In this document: positions 20,813-31,044 of the stretch, piece by piece
How positions within the stretch are numbered: the stretch's first letter is position 1
How the letters are laid out: each line of letters opens with the position of its first letter
Assembly (NCBI RefSeq): GCF_008802405.1
Contig: NZ_VZDO01000007.1
Location: 62,001-126,000, forward strand
Length of the DNA stretch: 64,000 nucleotides
Direction of reading: 5' to 3'
From: Plantimonas leprariae
GTDB lineage: Bacteria > Pseudomonadota > Alphaproteobacteria > Rhizobiales > Rhizobiaceae
Translations under genes and position numbers: made by a program
The notes under the pieces: model-generated
What the model was told of the DNA's origin: nothing
The model's input: the letters and a program-made list of their open reading frames with translations, nothing else
The model's database searches: none

Positions 20813-21091
20813 CTACTCGGCCGCTTCAGCGGGCGGCACGGCGTTCTTCGCACGCCGGCCATTGAGCATTCCTTCGATGCTGAGGTCCTCGTCAAGGGTC
20901 GGCCAATGCAACCCGAAAGGCGAAAGTTCGATCCGATTTCGCTGATGGGGCGATGCGGCGAGCAGTGTCGGGTACCACCAGAGCGGGGTCGTGAGGCGTG
21001 CGCCGTTGCCGAGCGTGACGATCAGTTCGATCTCGTTGCACTCGGCTGCAACGGGTTCGACCAAGGCGTCGTCAATTTCCAAAATGCTCAT
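20813..21091 (-). CDS. DUF2442 domain protein
   Basis: A 92-residue protein. The pattern of a short N-terminal beta part (LVTLGNGARLTTPLWWYPTL-like region), RNRIELSPFGLHWPTLDEDLSIEGML and a charged tail matches DUF2442, a small domain of unknown function often paired with DUF4160. The start overlaps the end of the DUF4160 gene by 20 bp, so the two are coupled. The pair sits inside the pccB-pccA operon. I cannot tell from sequence whether it affects the carboxylase or is an independent insertion. Confidence 0.82.
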   Translation of the reverse strand: MSILEIDDALVEPVAAECNEIELIVTLGNGARLTTPLWWYPTLLAASPHQRNRIELSPFGLHWPTLDEDLSIEGMLNGRRAKNAVPPAEAAE

Positions 21092-21308
21092 GCCAACGCT
21101 CCAAAAACTCCCGGCGTCTCTCGCTCACGACCGCTAGGAGTTCGCCAACCTCGTGCGGACGACACCGACTGTTGCGAGCGACTTTCAGGCTATCCAGCCA
21201 GATCTTCAACTCCTTCCGGCCGGATCTGGCGTGAATATGCGGCGGCTCGGAACCATCCAAGCTATAGAAAAGGAATTCCCAACCCTTCCAGACAAAAACC
21301 CTCGGCAC
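21072..21308 (-). CDS. DUF4160 domain protein
   Basis: A 78-residue protein with GTG start. The motifs GWEFLFYSLDGSEPPHIHARSG, read in parts as FYS-DG-EPPHIH, and KIWLDSLKVARN are diagnostic of DUF4160. The His-containing PPHIHA loop is its most conserved part. It lies 10 bp after pccB and overlaps the DUF2442 gene. Parts of the gene (around 21240-21300) are clearly lower in GC than the flanking carboxylase genes, with runs such as AAAAACC, hinting at later acquisition. The biochemical role is unknown; the small size and fixed pairing recall two-component modules such as toxin-antitoxin pairs, but that is speculation. Confidence 0.85.
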   Translation of the reverse strand: MPRVFVWKGWEFLFYSLDGSEPPHIHARSGRKELKIWLDSLKVARNSRCRPHEVGELLAVVSERRREFLERWHEHFGN

Positions 21309-21318
21309 GCGTCGCGCC

Positions 21319-22851
21319 TCACAGCGGCATCGTATCGTGCTTGCGCCACGGCCGTTCGGCGCGCTTGCCCCTCAACGCCGCGAAGGCTCGCGCGATGCGG
21401 CGGCGGGAGGAGTGCGGCATGATCACCTCGTCCACGAAGCCGCGTTCGGCGGCGACGAACGGGTTGGCGAAGCGCTGCTCGTATTCCGCCGTCCGCGCCG
21501 CGATCTTCTTCGGATCGCCGAGTTCGGAGCGGTAGAGGATCTCGGCCGCGCCCTTCGCACCCATCACGGCGATCTCCGCCGTCGGCCAGGCGTAGTTCAC
21601 GTCGGCGCCGATGTGCTTCGAGGCCATCACGTCGTAGGCGCCGCCATAGGCCTTGCGGGTGATCAGCGTCACCATCGGCACGCTCGCCTGGGCATAGGCG
21701 AAGAGCAGCTTCGCGCCGTGCTTGATGACGCCGCCATGCTCCTGCGCGGTGCCCGGCAGGAAGCCCGGCACGTCGACCAGCGTCAGGATCGGTACCGCGA
21801 AGGCGTCGCAGAAGCGCACGAAGCGCGCGGCCTTCCTCGCCGCGTCGATGTCGAGGCAACCGGCCAGCACCAGCGGCTGGTTGGCGACGACGCCGACAGT
21901 CCGCCCTTCGATCCGAATGAGCCCGGTGACGATGTTGCGGGCGAAGGCCTCGCCGATCTCGAAGAAGTCGGCCTCGTCGGCGACCGCGAGCACCAGTTCC
22001 CGCATGTCGTAGGGCTGCGTCGGGCTCGCCGGCACCAGCGTGTCGAGCCGCATCTCGACGCGGTCCGGATCGTCGAAGAACGGCCGCACCGGCGGCGGCT
22101 CGCGGTTCGACAAAGGCAGGAAGTCGAACAGCCGGCGGGTTTCCTCCAGCGCCTCGACGTCGTTCTCGAACGCTGCGTCCGCGACGCCGGAGACGCGCGT
22201 ATGCGTCGCCGCGCCGCCCAGCGTCTCGGCGGTGACGACCTCGTTCGTCACGGTCTTCACCACGTCCGGCCCGGTGACGAACATGTAGGAGCTGTCCCGC
22301 ACCATGAAGATGAAGTCGGTCATCGCCGGCGAATAGACCGCGCCCCCGGCGCAAGGCCCCATGACGACCGAGAGCTGCGGTACGACGCCGGAGGCCTCGA
22401 CGTTGCGCCGGAACACCTCGGCATAGCCGGCGAGCGAGGCGACGCCCTCCTGGATGCGCGCCCCGCCGGAATCGTTGAGGCCGATCACCGGCGCGCCGTT
22501 CCGCACCGCCATGTCCATGATCTTGCAGATCTTCTCGGCGTGCGTCTCCGAGAGGGAGCCGCCGAGCACGGTGAAGTCCTGCGCGAAGACGTATGTCTGG
22601 CGACCGTTGATCGTGCCCCAGCCGGTGACCACGCCGTCGCCCGGCACCTTCTCGGCCGCCATGCCGAAATCCGTCGCGCGATGCACGACGTAGGTGTCGA
22701 ACTCCTCGAACGATCCCTCGTCGAGCAGCACTTCCAGCCGCTCGCGCGCCGTCAGCTTGCCCTTGGCGTGCTGGGCGGCGATGCGCCGCTCGCCCCCGCC
22801 TAGCCGGGCGGCGGCGCGTCTGGCTTCGAGCTGTTCGAGGATGTCCTGCAT
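21319..22851 (-). CDS. pccB: Propionyl-CoA carboxylase, carboxyltransferase beta subunit
   Basis: A 510-residue crotonase-fold carboxyltransferase. It shows the N-terminal [50 protein letters not shown] and the C-terminal [12 protein letters not shown] regions of the PccB family, and its length is normal. It transfers the carboxyl group from biotin on PccA to propionyl-CoA. It is the first gene of the leftward pccB-DUF4160-DUF2442-pccA-scpA-mce unit. ATG 22851 begins [12 protein letters not shown], the usual PccB start. Confidence 0.95.
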   Translation of the reverse strand: MQDILEQLEARRAAARLGGGERRIAAQHAKGKLTARERLEVLLDEGSFEEFDTYVVHRATDFGMAAEKVPGDGVVTGWGTINGRQTYVFAQDFTVLGGSLSETHAEKICKIMDMAVRNGAPVIGLNDSGGARIQEGVASLAGYAEVFRRNVEASGVVPQLSVVMGPCAGGAVYSPAMTDFIFMVRDSSYMFVTGPDVVKTVTNEVVTAETLGGAATHTRVSGVADAAFENDVEALEETRRLFDFLPLSNREPPPVRPFFDDPDRVEMRLDTLVPASPTQPYDMRELVLAVADEADFFEIGEAFARNIVTGLIRIEGRTVGVVANQPLVLAGCLDIDAARKAARFVRFCDAFAVPILTLVDVPGFLPGTAQEHGGVIKHGAKLLFAYAQASVPMVTLITRKAYGGAYDVMASKHIGADVNYAWPTAEIAVMGAKGAAEILYRSELGDPKKIAARTAEYEQRFANPFVAAERGFVDEVIMPHSSRRRIARAFAALRGKRAERPWRKHDTMPL

Positions 22852-23113
22852 CTGATTCCGATCGTTCGCTTGCAGGGCCCGCGGCGCGGCTGGTTCGCGC
22901 CGCCGCACCGTTCCTGCTTATGACGGAAAGAATGTGATGGAAACATCGGGAGCGGCGCAACATCCGCCTGTTCCGCCGCGTTCACGGGCCGGTCGCTGCG
23001 TCGTCGAGCACACGGCACACCGTTTGCATCGACCCCATCGAACTTGTGAAGGCACCTGGGGGCGACGGCCGGTGGCTCAATTCGATCAGATCGGAACGAG
23101 GACGCGTTTCGGC
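22852..23113. other. Intergenic region upstream of pccB
   Basis: This gap should hold the leftward promoter of the propionate operon. I see no convincing -35/-10 pair, operator or conserved open frame in it, and no MerR- or PccR-type regulator gene is next to it. Confidence 0.4.
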
Positions 23114-23248
23114 ATGATACGCGCCGTCGCGGAGCGTTCCGCATTGGGACTGGCCATCGCCGCCGTCGCGAGCGTCCTCTTCGCCTGGATCGCCCTTCTC
23201 GGGTGGCTCGCGGTGAAGCTCGTCATCTGGCTGATCATTCTTCTCTGA
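23114..23248 (+). CDS. Possible small membrane protein
   Basis: A 44-codon frame starting at ATG 23114. After a short basic head (MIRAVAERS) it is almost one continuous hydrophobic stretch with a Trp-rich end (FAWIALLGWLAVKLVIWLI), as in single-pass small membrane proteins. No ribosome site is strong and no family is recognised. It lies alone between pccB and the Tat-exported hydrolase. Uncertain. Confidence 0.3.
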   Translation: MIRAVAERSALGLAIAAVASVLFAWIALLGWLAVKLVIWLIILL

Positions 23249-23353
23249 GGCGTCAGCGCGGCTTCGAACCGCGAACGCGCTTCCGCGATCGTTGATTTCG
23301 CGGCCGGCGGCCGCAGGTTCCTGTCCGGGAGCATCGACGGCCGGGAGGGATGG

Positions 23354-26026
23354 ATGAACAGACGCGAGCTTCTCGCGGGCGGCGTGGCGACGGCCGCGCT
23401 GGCGCAGGCCGCCACGAGAGCTGCGGCGCAGACCGCTGCCCCCACGGCGGCGAGCGGCGATCCATCCGCCATTCTCGACGCGTTCCGCTCGCCGCCCGAC
23501 GACGCCCGCGTGATGATGCGCTGGTGGCTGTTCGGCCCGGGCGTCACGAACGAGGAGCTCGGCCGCGAATTGCAGGCGATGAGGGACGCCGGCCTCGGCG
23601 GCGTGGAGCTCGCTTTCGTCTACCCGCTGGCGCTCGGCGACGATGGCGACTCCATCCGCAACGTTTCGCTGCTGTCGGACGAGTTCGCCGCGAACCTCCG
23701 CTTCATCTCGCAGCGCACGAAGGCGCTGGGCATGCGCCTCGACATCACCGGCGGCAGCGGCTGGTCGTATGGCGGCGCGACGATCGCCGGCGATCTCGCC
23801 GCTCATCAGCTCCGCGTCGAGACGCGCGAGGTCGCGCCGAGTCTCAAACGGCTGCCGAAGCTCGCGCCCTTCGACGGCGACGAACTGGTCGCCGCCTTCG
23901 TCGGCCGCGGCTCGATCCAGGAAACGCCGAGCCATCTGGAGCCGCTGCAGATCACCGAAACGGAGGTGCTCATTCCGGACGGCGACGGTCCGCGCGTCGT
24001 CCACCTCTACTACGCCGGCCGCACCGGGCAGGTAGTGAAGCGCGCGGCGGTCGGCGCGGAAGGCTACGTGCTCGACCATTACAACCCGGACGCCGTGCGA
24101 CAGCATTTGACCGATACGACCGCGAAGCTGCTCGACGCAGCGGAGCCCGGCTCGGTCACCTGCGTCTTCTGCGACAGCCTCGAAGTCTACAAGGCGAACT
24201 GGACCCGTCGGCTGCCGGAGGAATTTGCGCGTCGGCGCGGCTACGACCTCCTGCCCCGCCTGCCGCAGCTCTTCTTCAAGACCGGCAGCGACTACGAGGC
24301 ATTCCGGCGCGACTACGGCCAGACGCTGGCCGAACTCTACGCCGAGAACTTCCTCCAGCCCATGCAGGCCTTCGCGAAGGAACGCGGCATCCGCTTCCGC
24401 GTGCAGAACTACGGCGTGCCGCCCTCGACGCTGGCGAGCCACCGTTTCGCCGACATCGCGAACGGCGAAGGCTGGGGCTGGCGCACCTTCACCTCCAGCA
24501 AGTGGGCAGCTTCCGCCGGCGCGCTGTTCGGGAAGCCGGTGGTCGGCTCGGAGACCTGGACCTGGGCGCATTCGCCCGCCTTCCGCCTGACGCCGGCCGA
24601 CATGCGCGGCGAGGCGCACGAGCACTTCCTGATCGGTATCAACCAGCTCATCGGACATGGCTGGCCCTATTCGCCGCCGGAAGCCGGCGAGCCGGGCTGG
24701 ATGTTCTACGCGTCCTCGGCGCTCAGCGACAAAAACGCCTGGTGGCCGGCGATGCCGGACGTCGCGCGCTACCTGCAGCGCACCAGCGCCGTGCTGCGTC
24801 TCGGCAAGCCCGTACACGACGTCGCGCTGCTCCTGTCGAACGGCGACGCGCTGGCCTCCTTCCTGCCGAGCGACGACAACTACATGGACCTCTGGCGGCG
24901 CTTACGCGACCGGCTCGACCCGCGTATCGTTCCCGCCATCCTCGACGCCGGCAACTCTTACGTCGCAGCCGATGACGGCACGCTGGAACAGGCGCTCGGC
25001 CTCGGCGTCCGGGCGGTCGTGGTGCCGCATCTGCGGATGCTGGAGGCAAGCACGCTGGAGCGGCTGCGCCGCTTCGCGGCCGAGGGTGGCTGGGTCGTCG
25101 CGGTTGCCGCCGACAGGTCCGAGGTCGACGGCTTCCAGGCGGTCGACGCGGGCAACCTCTCCGCCTGGCTCACTGGTGCGATCGGCCCGGCTCTTGGCAT
25201 CGAAGGCGGCGGAAGTCGGGTCGGCTTCGCGCACCGGGCGACGGAAGCCGAGGACATCTTCTTCGTCGCCAACACCGGCAACACGCCGCGCACCGTCCGG
25301 CTGCGGCCGAGAAGGGGCCGCGCCCACGCGACGATCCTCGACGCGATGACCGATACCGTCGCCGCAGCCGAAACGGCGGACACCGTCGCGCTTACGCTCC
25401 AGCCTTACGAGGCACGGATCGTCGTCTTCCACGATGCGCCCTGGCCGGGAACGGCACCGGTCGCCATGCCGAAGGGCGAGGCGCCGCAGGACTGGGGAAG
25501 CTGGACGGCGCGGATCGGCGACCAGCCGGAGCGCACCGTCAGCCTCCCCTACGACTGGGCGAGCCGCGAGCCGACGCGCTTCTATTCCGGCTCGGCGCTC
25601 TTCGCCGGTCGCGTCCAGCTGGCGCGGGTGGAGACCGGCAAGCGCTACTGGCTCGACCTCGGCGAGAGCCGGCCGCGCGAGCCCGAGCCCCTGCCGAACG
25701 GCACGCTGCGCGGCAATTCCTTCGCGGCGCTCATCCATGCGCCGGTCGGTGAGGTGGCGCGGCTGCGCGTCAACGGGCGGGACGCCGGGACCGTCTGGGC
25801 ACCGCCGTTCCGGCGGGACGTGACCGAACTCCTGCGTGAGGGCGACAACGAGGTCGAGATCGAGGTGTTCAACACCAGCATCAACCGCATGGCGGCCGGC
25901 GGCACGCTGCCGGACATGGCGGCGCTCGCCGACAAGTTCGGCCAGCGCGCCGTCCTGCAGGACCTCGACGTCATCGAGCCGGTGCCCTCCGGCCTCTTCG
26001 CGCAGCCGCGCATCCTTTCGACCTGA
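23354..26026 (+). CDS. Secreted glycoside hydrolase, GH106-like
   Basis: An 890-residue exported protein. The twin-arginine signal MNRRELLAGG followed by an Ala-rich stretch cut near residue 26 points to Tat export. The early motifs RWWLFGPGVTNEELGREL, GLGGVELAF and DITGGSGWSYGG are typical of GH106 and related rhamnosidase-like barrels. The C-terminal part (from about 720) resembles the sugar-binding jelly-roll of GH2-type enzymes, with TRFYSGSALF and VAPPF-like VWAPPFRRDVT. It probably removes terminal sugars, possibly alpha-L-rhamnose, from plant or bacterial glycans. GGGAGG lies just upstream of ATG 23354. The exact substrate is not readable. Confidence 0.78.
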   Translation: MNRRELLAGGVATAALAQAATRAAAQTAAPTAASGDPSAILDAFRSPPDDARVMMRWWLFGPGVTNEELGRELQAMRDAGLGGVELAFVYPLALGDDGDSIRNVSLLSDEFAANLRFISQRTKALGMRLDITGGSGWSYGGATIAGDLAAHQLRVETREVAPSLKRLPKLAPFDGDELVAAFVGRGSIQETPSHLEPLQITETEVLIPDGDGPRVVHLYYAGRTGQVVKRAAVGAEGYVLDHYNPDAVRQHLTDTTAKLLDAAEPGSVTCVFCDSLEVYKANWTRRLPEEFARRRGYDLLPRLPQLFFKTGSDYEAFRRDYGQTLAELYAENFLQPMQAFAKERGIRFRVQNYGVPPSTLASHRFADIANGEGWGWRTFTSSKWAASAGALFGKPVVGSETWTWAHSPAFRLTPADMRGEAHEHFLIGINQLIGHGWPYSPPEAGEPGWMFYASSALSDKNAWWPAMPDVARYLQRTSAVLRLGKPVHDVALLLSNGDALASFLPSDDNYMDLWRRLRDRLDPRIVPAILDAGNSYVAADDGTLEQALGLGVRAVVVPHLRMLEASTLERLRRFAAEGGWVVAVAADRSEVDGFQAVDAGNLSAWLTGAIGPALGIEGGGSRVGFAHRATEAEDIFFVANTGNTPRTVRLRPRRGRAHATILDAMTDTVAAAETADTVALTLQPYEARIVVFHDAPWPGTAPVAMPKGEAPQDWGSWTARIGDQPERTVSLPYDWASREPTRFYSGSALFAGRVQLARVETGKRYWLDLGESRPREPEPLPNGTLRGNSFAALIHAPVGEVARLRVNGRDAGTVWAPPFRRDVTELLREGDNEVEIEVFNTSINRMAAGGTLPDMAALADKFGQRAVLQDLDVIEPVPSGLFAQPRILST

Positions 26027-26081
26027 CGCCAGCGCGGCCCACACCCTTGCAGGCATTCGACGGGTTTGCGAGAACGAAGAA

Positions 26082-27341
26082 ATGACTATCCATTCCCAGA
26101 ACCTCACGCCGGCGATCGACCCGGCCATGCTCGACCGTTTCGCCTCGGTCGCCGTCAATGTCGGCCTCCGGCTGCGGCCGGGGCAGGACCTCTTCCTGAC
26201 CGCGCCGGCGACTGCGCTGCCGCTGGTTCGGCTGATCGCCGAGCATGCCTACCGGGCGGGCGCTGGTCTCGTCACGCCGATCCTGTCGGACGAGGAGGTG
26301 ACGCTCGCCCGCTATCGCCATGCCCGCGACGAGAGCTTCGACCGCGCGCCGGGCTGGCTCTACGAAGGCGTCGCGAAGGGCTTCGACGGCAACACGGCGC
26401 GGCTCGCCATCGTCGGCGACGACCCGATGCTGCTGTCCAACGAGGATCCGGCCAAGGTCGGACGGGCCGCGAAGGCGAACGCGCTGGCCTACGAGCCGGC
26501 GCTGCAGAAGATCGCGGGCTTCGACATCAACTGGAACATCGTCGCCTATCCCGGCGCGTCCTGGGCGGCGCGCGTCTTCCCGAACGACGAGCCGGCGGTC
26601 GCGGTGGCGAAGCTGGCGGAGGCGATCTTCGCGGCCTCGCGGCTCGGTAGCGACGATCCGGTGGCGGCGTGGGATAGGCACAATGCCGAGCTTCACCGCC
26701 GCACCGAATGGCTGAACGGACAGAACTTCGCCTCGCTGCATTTCACCGGGCCGGGCACCGACCTGACGATCGGCCTCGCCGACGGCCACGAATGGCAGGG
26801 CGGCGCCTCGACCGCGAAGAACGGCATCACCTGCAACCCGAACATCCCGACCGAGGAGGTGTTCACGACGCCGCACGCGCGACGCGTCGACGGGCACGTC
26901 TCCAGCACCAAGCCGCTGTCGCACCAGGGCTCGCTGATCGACGACATCCGGGTGCGCTTCGAAGGCGGGCGCATCGTGGAAGCGCATGCTTCGAAGGGCG
27001 AGGCGGTGCTCCTGAAGGTGCTCGACACTGACGAGGGCGCGCGGCGGCTCGGTGAGGTGGCGCTGGTGCCGCATTCCTCGCCGATCTCGCAGAGCGGGCT
27101 CCTGTTCCTCAACACGCTGTTCGACGAGAACGCCGCCTGCCACATCGCGCTCGGCCAGTGCTACGCGAAGTGCTTCCGCGACGGGGCGTCGCTGACGCCG
27201 GATCAGATCGCCGCCCAAGGCGGCAACAAGAGCCTGATCCACATCGACTGGATGATCGGCTCCGGCGAGATCGACATCGACGGCGTCGGCGCCGACGGCA
27301 GCCGCACACCGGTCTTCCGCCGCGGCGAGTGGGCAGCGTAG
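26082..27341 (+). CDS. M29 family aminopeptidase
   Basis: A 419-residue cytosolic metallopeptidase of the AmpS/PepS (M29) family. The conserved GPGTDLTIGL, CNPNIPTEEVFTTPH (metal-binding Glu), GQCYAKC and HIDWMIGS (metal-binding His and Asp) are in the expected order, and length is standard. It releases N-terminal residues from short peptides using divalent metal ions. It follows the GH106-like gene by 55 bp and might be co-transcribed, though no functional link is evident. Confidence 0.9.
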   Translation: MTIHSQNLTPAIDPAMLDRFASVAVNVGLRLRPGQDLFLTAPATALPLVRLIAEHAYRAGAGLVTPILSDEEVTLARYRHARDESFDRAPGWLYEGVAKGFDGNTARLAIVGDDPMLLSNEDPAKVGRAAKANALAYEPALQKIAGFDINWNIVAYPGASWAARVFPNDEPAVAVAKLAEAIFAASRLGSDDPVAAWDRHNAELHRRTEWLNGQNFASLHFTGPGTDLTIGLADGHEWQGGASTAKNGITCNPNIPTEEVFTTPHARRVDGHVSSTKPLSHQGSLIDDIRVRFEGGRIVEAHASKGEAVLLKVLDTDEGARRLGEVALVPHSSPISQSGLLFLNTLFDENAACHIALGQCYAKCFRDGASLTPDQIAAQGGNKSLIHIDWMIGSGEIDIDGVGADGSRTPVFRRGEWAA

Positions 27342-27425
27342 GCCGGCATCCGCGAGGCGGCCTCGGCGAAGGCCAACCACGACAGCCCACCGCCCCGGCT
27401 GCAATTTCGCTCCCTTCGGGAGGCC

Positions 27426-27452
27426 GTCATCCGGGAGCCCGTTCCGGATGAC
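27426..27452. terminator. Hairpin between convergent genes
   Basis: A perfect 9-bp stem, GTCATCCGG with CCGGATGAC, and a 9-nt loop lie between the convergent aminopeptidase and xylA genes. No T-run follows on either strand, so it would be a non-canonical terminator or an mRNA-end stabiliser. Confidence 0.4.
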
Positions 27453-27494
27453 GAAAGGGGAAGACTTGGCACGACTTCCCGGAAACCGCCGCCC

Positions 27495-28811
27495 TCAGAC
27501 GTAGCGGTTGACGATCGCTTCCAGATATTCCTGCCGGCCGGAGCGCGGCTGCGGGTTCAGCGTGCGCCCGCGCTCCGCCACCTGTTCGAGGCTCCGCTCG
27601 CCGGCGAGGATCGCCTTGTTCTCGGCCGAATCCCAGCCGGCGTAGCGCTCGGCCAGCGGGCCCTCCAGCGCCTTGTCGGCCAGCATGGCTTCGGCCGCGA
27701 CGAGCGCCCGCGCGCAGGCATCCATCGAGGCGGCGTGCGCGATGACGAGGTCCTGCGGGTCGATCGACTGGCGGCGGATCTTGGCGTCGAAGTTGAGGCC
27801 GCCTGTCGAGAAGCCGCCGTGCTTCAGCATCTCGTGGAAGACGAGCGCCATCTCGCTCGCATTCATCGCGAACTGGTCCGTATCCCAGCCGAGGAGGTCG
27901 TCGCCGCGGTTGATGTCGAGCGAGCCGAACAGGTCGTTGGCGTAGGCGAGCTTCACCTCGTGGTCGAAGGAATGGCCGGCGAGGATCGCATGGTTCTGCT
28001 CGAGATTCAGCTTCACGTCCCTGACGAGGTCGTACTTCTGCAGGAAGCCGAAGACCGTCGCCGTGTCGAAGTCGTACTGGTGCTTCGTCGGCTCCTTCGG
28101 TTTCGGCTCGATCAGGATCGGCCCCTGGAAGCCGACCTTGTGCTTGTAGTCGACCAGCATCGACAGGAAGCGGCCGAGCTGGTCGAGCTCGCGCTTCATG
28201 TCGGTGTTGAGCAGCGTCTCGTAACCCTCGCGCCCGCCCCAGCAGACGTAGTTCTCGCCCTTCAGGCGATGCGTCGCGTCGAGCGCCGCCTTCACCTGGC
28301 CGACCGCATAGGCGAAGACGTCCGGGTCCGGGTTCGTTGCCGCGCCCGCCATGTAGCGGCGGTGCGAGAAAAGGTTCGCCGTGCCCCAGAGCAGGCGCAC
28401 CCGCTCGGTCTCCATCTTCTGAGCGAACACGTCGACGATGCGGTTGAAGTTGTCGATCGAGCCCGACAGGTTCTCGCCTTCCGGCGCGACGTCGGCGTCG
28501 TGGAAGGTGAAGAACGGCACGTCGAGGAGGCGGAACAGCTCGAAGGCGACATCGGCCTTGGCGCGGGCCTGCGCCATCGGATCGCCTCCCTGCATCCACG
28601 GACGCATGAAGGTCTCGCCGCCGAAGGGGTCGCCGCCCGGCCAGGTGAAGGAATGCCAGTAGCAGACGGCGAACCGGAGCTGGTCCTCCATGCGCTTGCC
28701 CGCGACCTGCCGGTCCTTGTCGTAGAAGCGGAACGCCAGCGGGTCGCGGCTGCCCTCGCCCTCGAAGCTGACCGGCTTTTCCAGTCCGAAGAAACCGATT
28801 TCGGTTGCCAT
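27495..28811 (-). CDS. xylA: Xylose isomerase
   Basis: A 438-residue type-II xylose isomerase. It has [19 protein letters not shown], the catalytic-His region [13 protein letters not shown], the metal-ligand stretches [15 protein letters not shown] and [16 protein letters not shown], and GSLDINRGD. It converts D-xylose to D-xylulose in the cytoplasm and can also act on glucose. It is the second gene after a LacI-family regulator on the same strand, 61 bp apart. No xylulokinase is present nearby, so that step must be encoded elsewhere. Confidence 0.96.
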   Translation of the reverse strand: MATEIGFFGLEKPVSFEGEGSRDPLAFRFYDKDRQVAGKRMEDQLRFAVCYWHSFTWPGGDPFGGETFMRPWMQGGDPMAQARAKADVAFELFRLLDVPFFTFHDADVAPEGENLSGSIDNFNRIVDVFAQKMETERVRLLWGTANLFSHRRYMAGAATNPDPDVFAYAVGQVKAALDATHRLKGENYVCWGGREGYETLLNTDMKRELDQLGRFLSMLVDYKHKVGFQGPILIEPKPKEPTKHQYDFDTATVFGFLQKYDLVRDVKLNLEQNHAILAGHSFDHEVKLAYANDLFGSLDINRGDDLLGWDTDQFAMNASEMALVFHEMLKHGGFSTGGLNFDAKIRRQSIDPQDLVIAHAASMDACARALVAAEAMLADKALEGPLAERYAGWDSAENKAILAGERSLEQVAERGRTLNPQPRSGRQEYLEAIVNRYV

Positions 28812-28872
28812 GCGATGCCTCCCCGATTCGATTTGAGCTACGTACCTCAGAACGGCAGCGGCAGGCAATTCC

Positions 28873-29907
28873 TCATTTCGGCAGGTTGTCCTTCAGGATG
28901 ATCTCGATGCGGATGCGTTCCTGGTCGTCGTTGACTGCGGTGCCGGTCAGCGCCGCCATCAGGATCCGCACCGCCGAGCGCGCCTCGTGGCCGGGGTCCT
29001 GCACGATCAGCGCATCGAGCCTGTCCGCTTCCAGCAGCGGTCGCGTTTCCGCCGTCAGCTCGTGCGCGATCACCACCGGCCGGATCGCGGCATCGGCGAG
29101 CGCGTCGGCGAGCCCCGACGTTCCCGCGCCGGCGCTGTAGATGGCACAGGGCGCTCCCCACCGATCGAGCGCCTCCCGAACCGCTTCACGCGTCGACGCG
29201 ACGTCGTCGCGGCCTTCCGCGACGCCGCAGATGCGCATGCCGGAAAAGCTTTCGCCGAGCGCCGCCTCGAAGCCCTCCAGCCGGTCGCGATGGTCGCGGA
29301 GGTTCCGGGAGCCGAGAACCACCAGCACGCGGCCATCGGGTCTTGCCGCGAACCGGCCGACCAGCGACGCCGCGACGCGGCCCGCCGCGCGGTTGTCGAT
29401 GCCGACATAGCGGTGCCGCGCAGAGCCAGGCACGTCGGAGACGAGCGTGACCACGGGCACCCCGCGCAACGCCGCCGCGTCGATCGCCGCCCCGACCTCG
29501 GCGTCGTCCAACCCCATCGCGACGATGCCGTCCGCCGCTTCCGCCGCATGGCGCACCGCTCTAGCGAGGGGTTCGGGCGCGAAGCCCTCCATCTCGTGCA
29601 GGGTCAAAGCGAGCCGCCGCTGCCCCTCGATCCGGCAGGCCTCGCCGAGTTCCTCCGCCAGCCGCGCGACGAACGGGTTGGCGAGGCGCGGCAGAATCGC
29701 GGCGACGCGAAAGCCCGTCCGGCGGGCGAGCGCCGCAGCGCCGGCATGGCGCTCGAAGCCGAGTTCGCGCACCGCCGCCTCGACGCGGTCGATCGTGACG
29801 GGCCGGACGCCGGCGCGTCGGTTCACAACACGGTCGGCGGTGGCGAGGCTGACATTGGCGCGCCGAGCGACGTCGCGAAGCGTCGGCGCCCCTCCATCCT
29901 CGCTCAT
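28873..29907 (-). CDS. LacI-family transcriptional regulator
   Basis: A 344-residue repressor-type protein. The N-terminal HTH is [22 protein letters not shown] (residues 9-30 or so), followed by the hinge and a periplasmic-binding-protein-like effector domain. The recognition helix [10 protein letters not shown] differs from the common TVSRVLN form. It likely responds to a sugar or sugar phosphate and controls the adjoining xylA and perhaps the divergent aldo/keto reductase gene. Two GGAA/TTCC inverted pairs (29961-29973 and 30007-30022) in the divergent gap could be operators, but LacI sites usually have a central CG and these are weak. Confidence 0.88.
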   Translation of the reverse strand: MSEDGGAPTLRDVARRANVSLATADRVVNRRAGVRPVTIDRVEAAVRELGFERHAGAAALARRTGFRVAAILPRLANPFVARLAEELGEACRIEGQRRLALTLHEMEGFAPEPLARAVRHAAEAADGIVAMGLDDAEVGAAIDAAALRGVPVVTLVSDVPGSARHRYVGIDNRAAGRVAASLVGRFAARPDGRVLVVLGSRNLRDHRDRLEGFEAALGESFSGMRICGVAEGRDDVASTREAVREALDRWGAPCAIYSAGAGTSGLADALADAAIRPVVIAHELTAETRPLLEADRLDALIVQDPGHEARSAVRILMAALTGTAVNDDQERIRIEIILKDNLPK

Positions 29908-30075
29908 CCTCGCCGCCCCCTTCCCGCTCCCCATGCCTTCATGGCAGACGCGCCGCACCGGGAACAAGCTTCCGTGGCCGGCTCGCCATCTCGTTCCACC
30001 GCGATCGGAAGCGGACGGTTCCCGTTCGCCGGATGCGCGCCATCTCCCGCGCGGAACCAGCGGAGGGAACAGGCG

Positions 30076-30957
30076 ATGGCCGACGTGAACGCGAAGCAGT
30101 CCGGCACCTTCCGCATCGGCGGCGAGACGGAAGTGAACCGCCTCGGCTTCGGCGCGATGCGCGTGACGGGCCAAGGCGTCTGGGGCGAGCCGGCGGACCG
30201 GCGGAAAGCGCTCGACGTCCTGAAGCGCGTGCCGGAACTCGGCGTGAACTTCATCGACACGGCCGACTCCTACGGCCCGGACGTTTCCGAGCGGCTTCTC
30301 GGCGAGGCGCTCCATCCTTATCCGGCGGGGGTGATCGTCGCGACGAAAGGCGGCCTGACGCGCACCGGCCCCGGCCAGTGGATCCCGGTCGGCCGGCCGG
30401 AATACCTGATCCAGCAGGCGCACAAGAGCTTGCGCAACCTGAAGCTCGACCGCATCCCGCTCTGGCAGCTCCATCGCATCGATCCGAAGGTGCCGCGCGA
30501 CGAGCAGTTCGGCGCGATGAAGGAACTGCAGGACCAGGGCCTCGTCCAGCATCTCGGCCTCAGCAACGTTTCCGTCGAGGACATCGAGGCGGCCTCGAAG
30601 CTGGTGCAGGTGACGACCGTCCAGAACCGCTACAACCTCGCCGACCGGGCAAGCGAGGACGTGCTCGACCATTGCGAGCGGAACGGCATCGGCTTCATCC
30701 CGTGGTATCCACTGGCGGCCGGCGACCTCGCCAAGCCCGGCGCGCTGCTCGATCGCATGGCCGGCCAATACCGCGCGACGCCGGGCCAACTGGCGCTGGC
30801 CTGGGTGCTGAAGCGCAGCCCGGTGATGCTGCCGATCCCCGGCACCTCCAGCATCCAGCATTTGGAGGAGAACGTCGCGGCCGCCGCGATCGAGCTTTCC
30901 GACGCGGACTTCGCGGCGCTGGACAGCGAAGGCATGAAGGCTTCGAAGGCGGCGTGA
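30076..30957 (+). CDS. Aldo/keto reductase
   Basis: A 293-residue oxidoreductase of the aldo/keto reductase family. Catalytic residues are seen in [10 protein letters not shown] (Asp, Tyr), VIVATKGG (Lys) and WQLHRIDP (His); the C-terminal cofactor motif is [15 protein letters not shown]. It resembles the YdbC/pyridoxine-type branch that begins with a TFRIGG strand. It is divergent from lacI-xylA, so a role in sugar or sugar-alcohol reduction is plausible but not shown. AGGGAACAGG precedes ATG 30076. Confidence 0.9.
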   Translation: MADVNAKQSGTFRIGGETEVNRLGFGAMRVTGQGVWGEPADRRKALDVLKRVPELGVNFIDTADSYGPDVSERLLGEALHPYPAGVIVATKGGLTRTGPGQWIPVGRPEYLIQQAHKSLRNLKLDRIPLWQLHRIDPKVPRDEQFGAMKELQDQGLVQHLGLSNVSVEDIEAASKLVQVTTVQNRYNLADRASEDVLDHCERNGIGFIPWYPLAAGDLAKPGALLDRMAGQYRATPGQLALAWVLKRSPVMLPIPGTSSIQHLEENVAAAAIELSDADFAALDSEGMKASKAA

Positions 30958-31044
30958 GGCCGGCCGGGCGGCGCTACGGTCGCGGTCCCGGATCGTCGGC
31001 GCAGACCGGCTCGGCCTCGGCCGGCATGTCGATCGATACGGGGC

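Noticed and set aside
20803-20895. Longer N-terminus for pccA from the upstream in-frame ATG
   Set aside because: The extension overlaps the DUF2442 gene and has no similarity to the start of biotin carboxylases, which begin [11 protein letters not shown].
23249-23353. Promoter for the GH106-like gene
   Set aside because: Only scattered partial hexamers were found; nothing better than chance.
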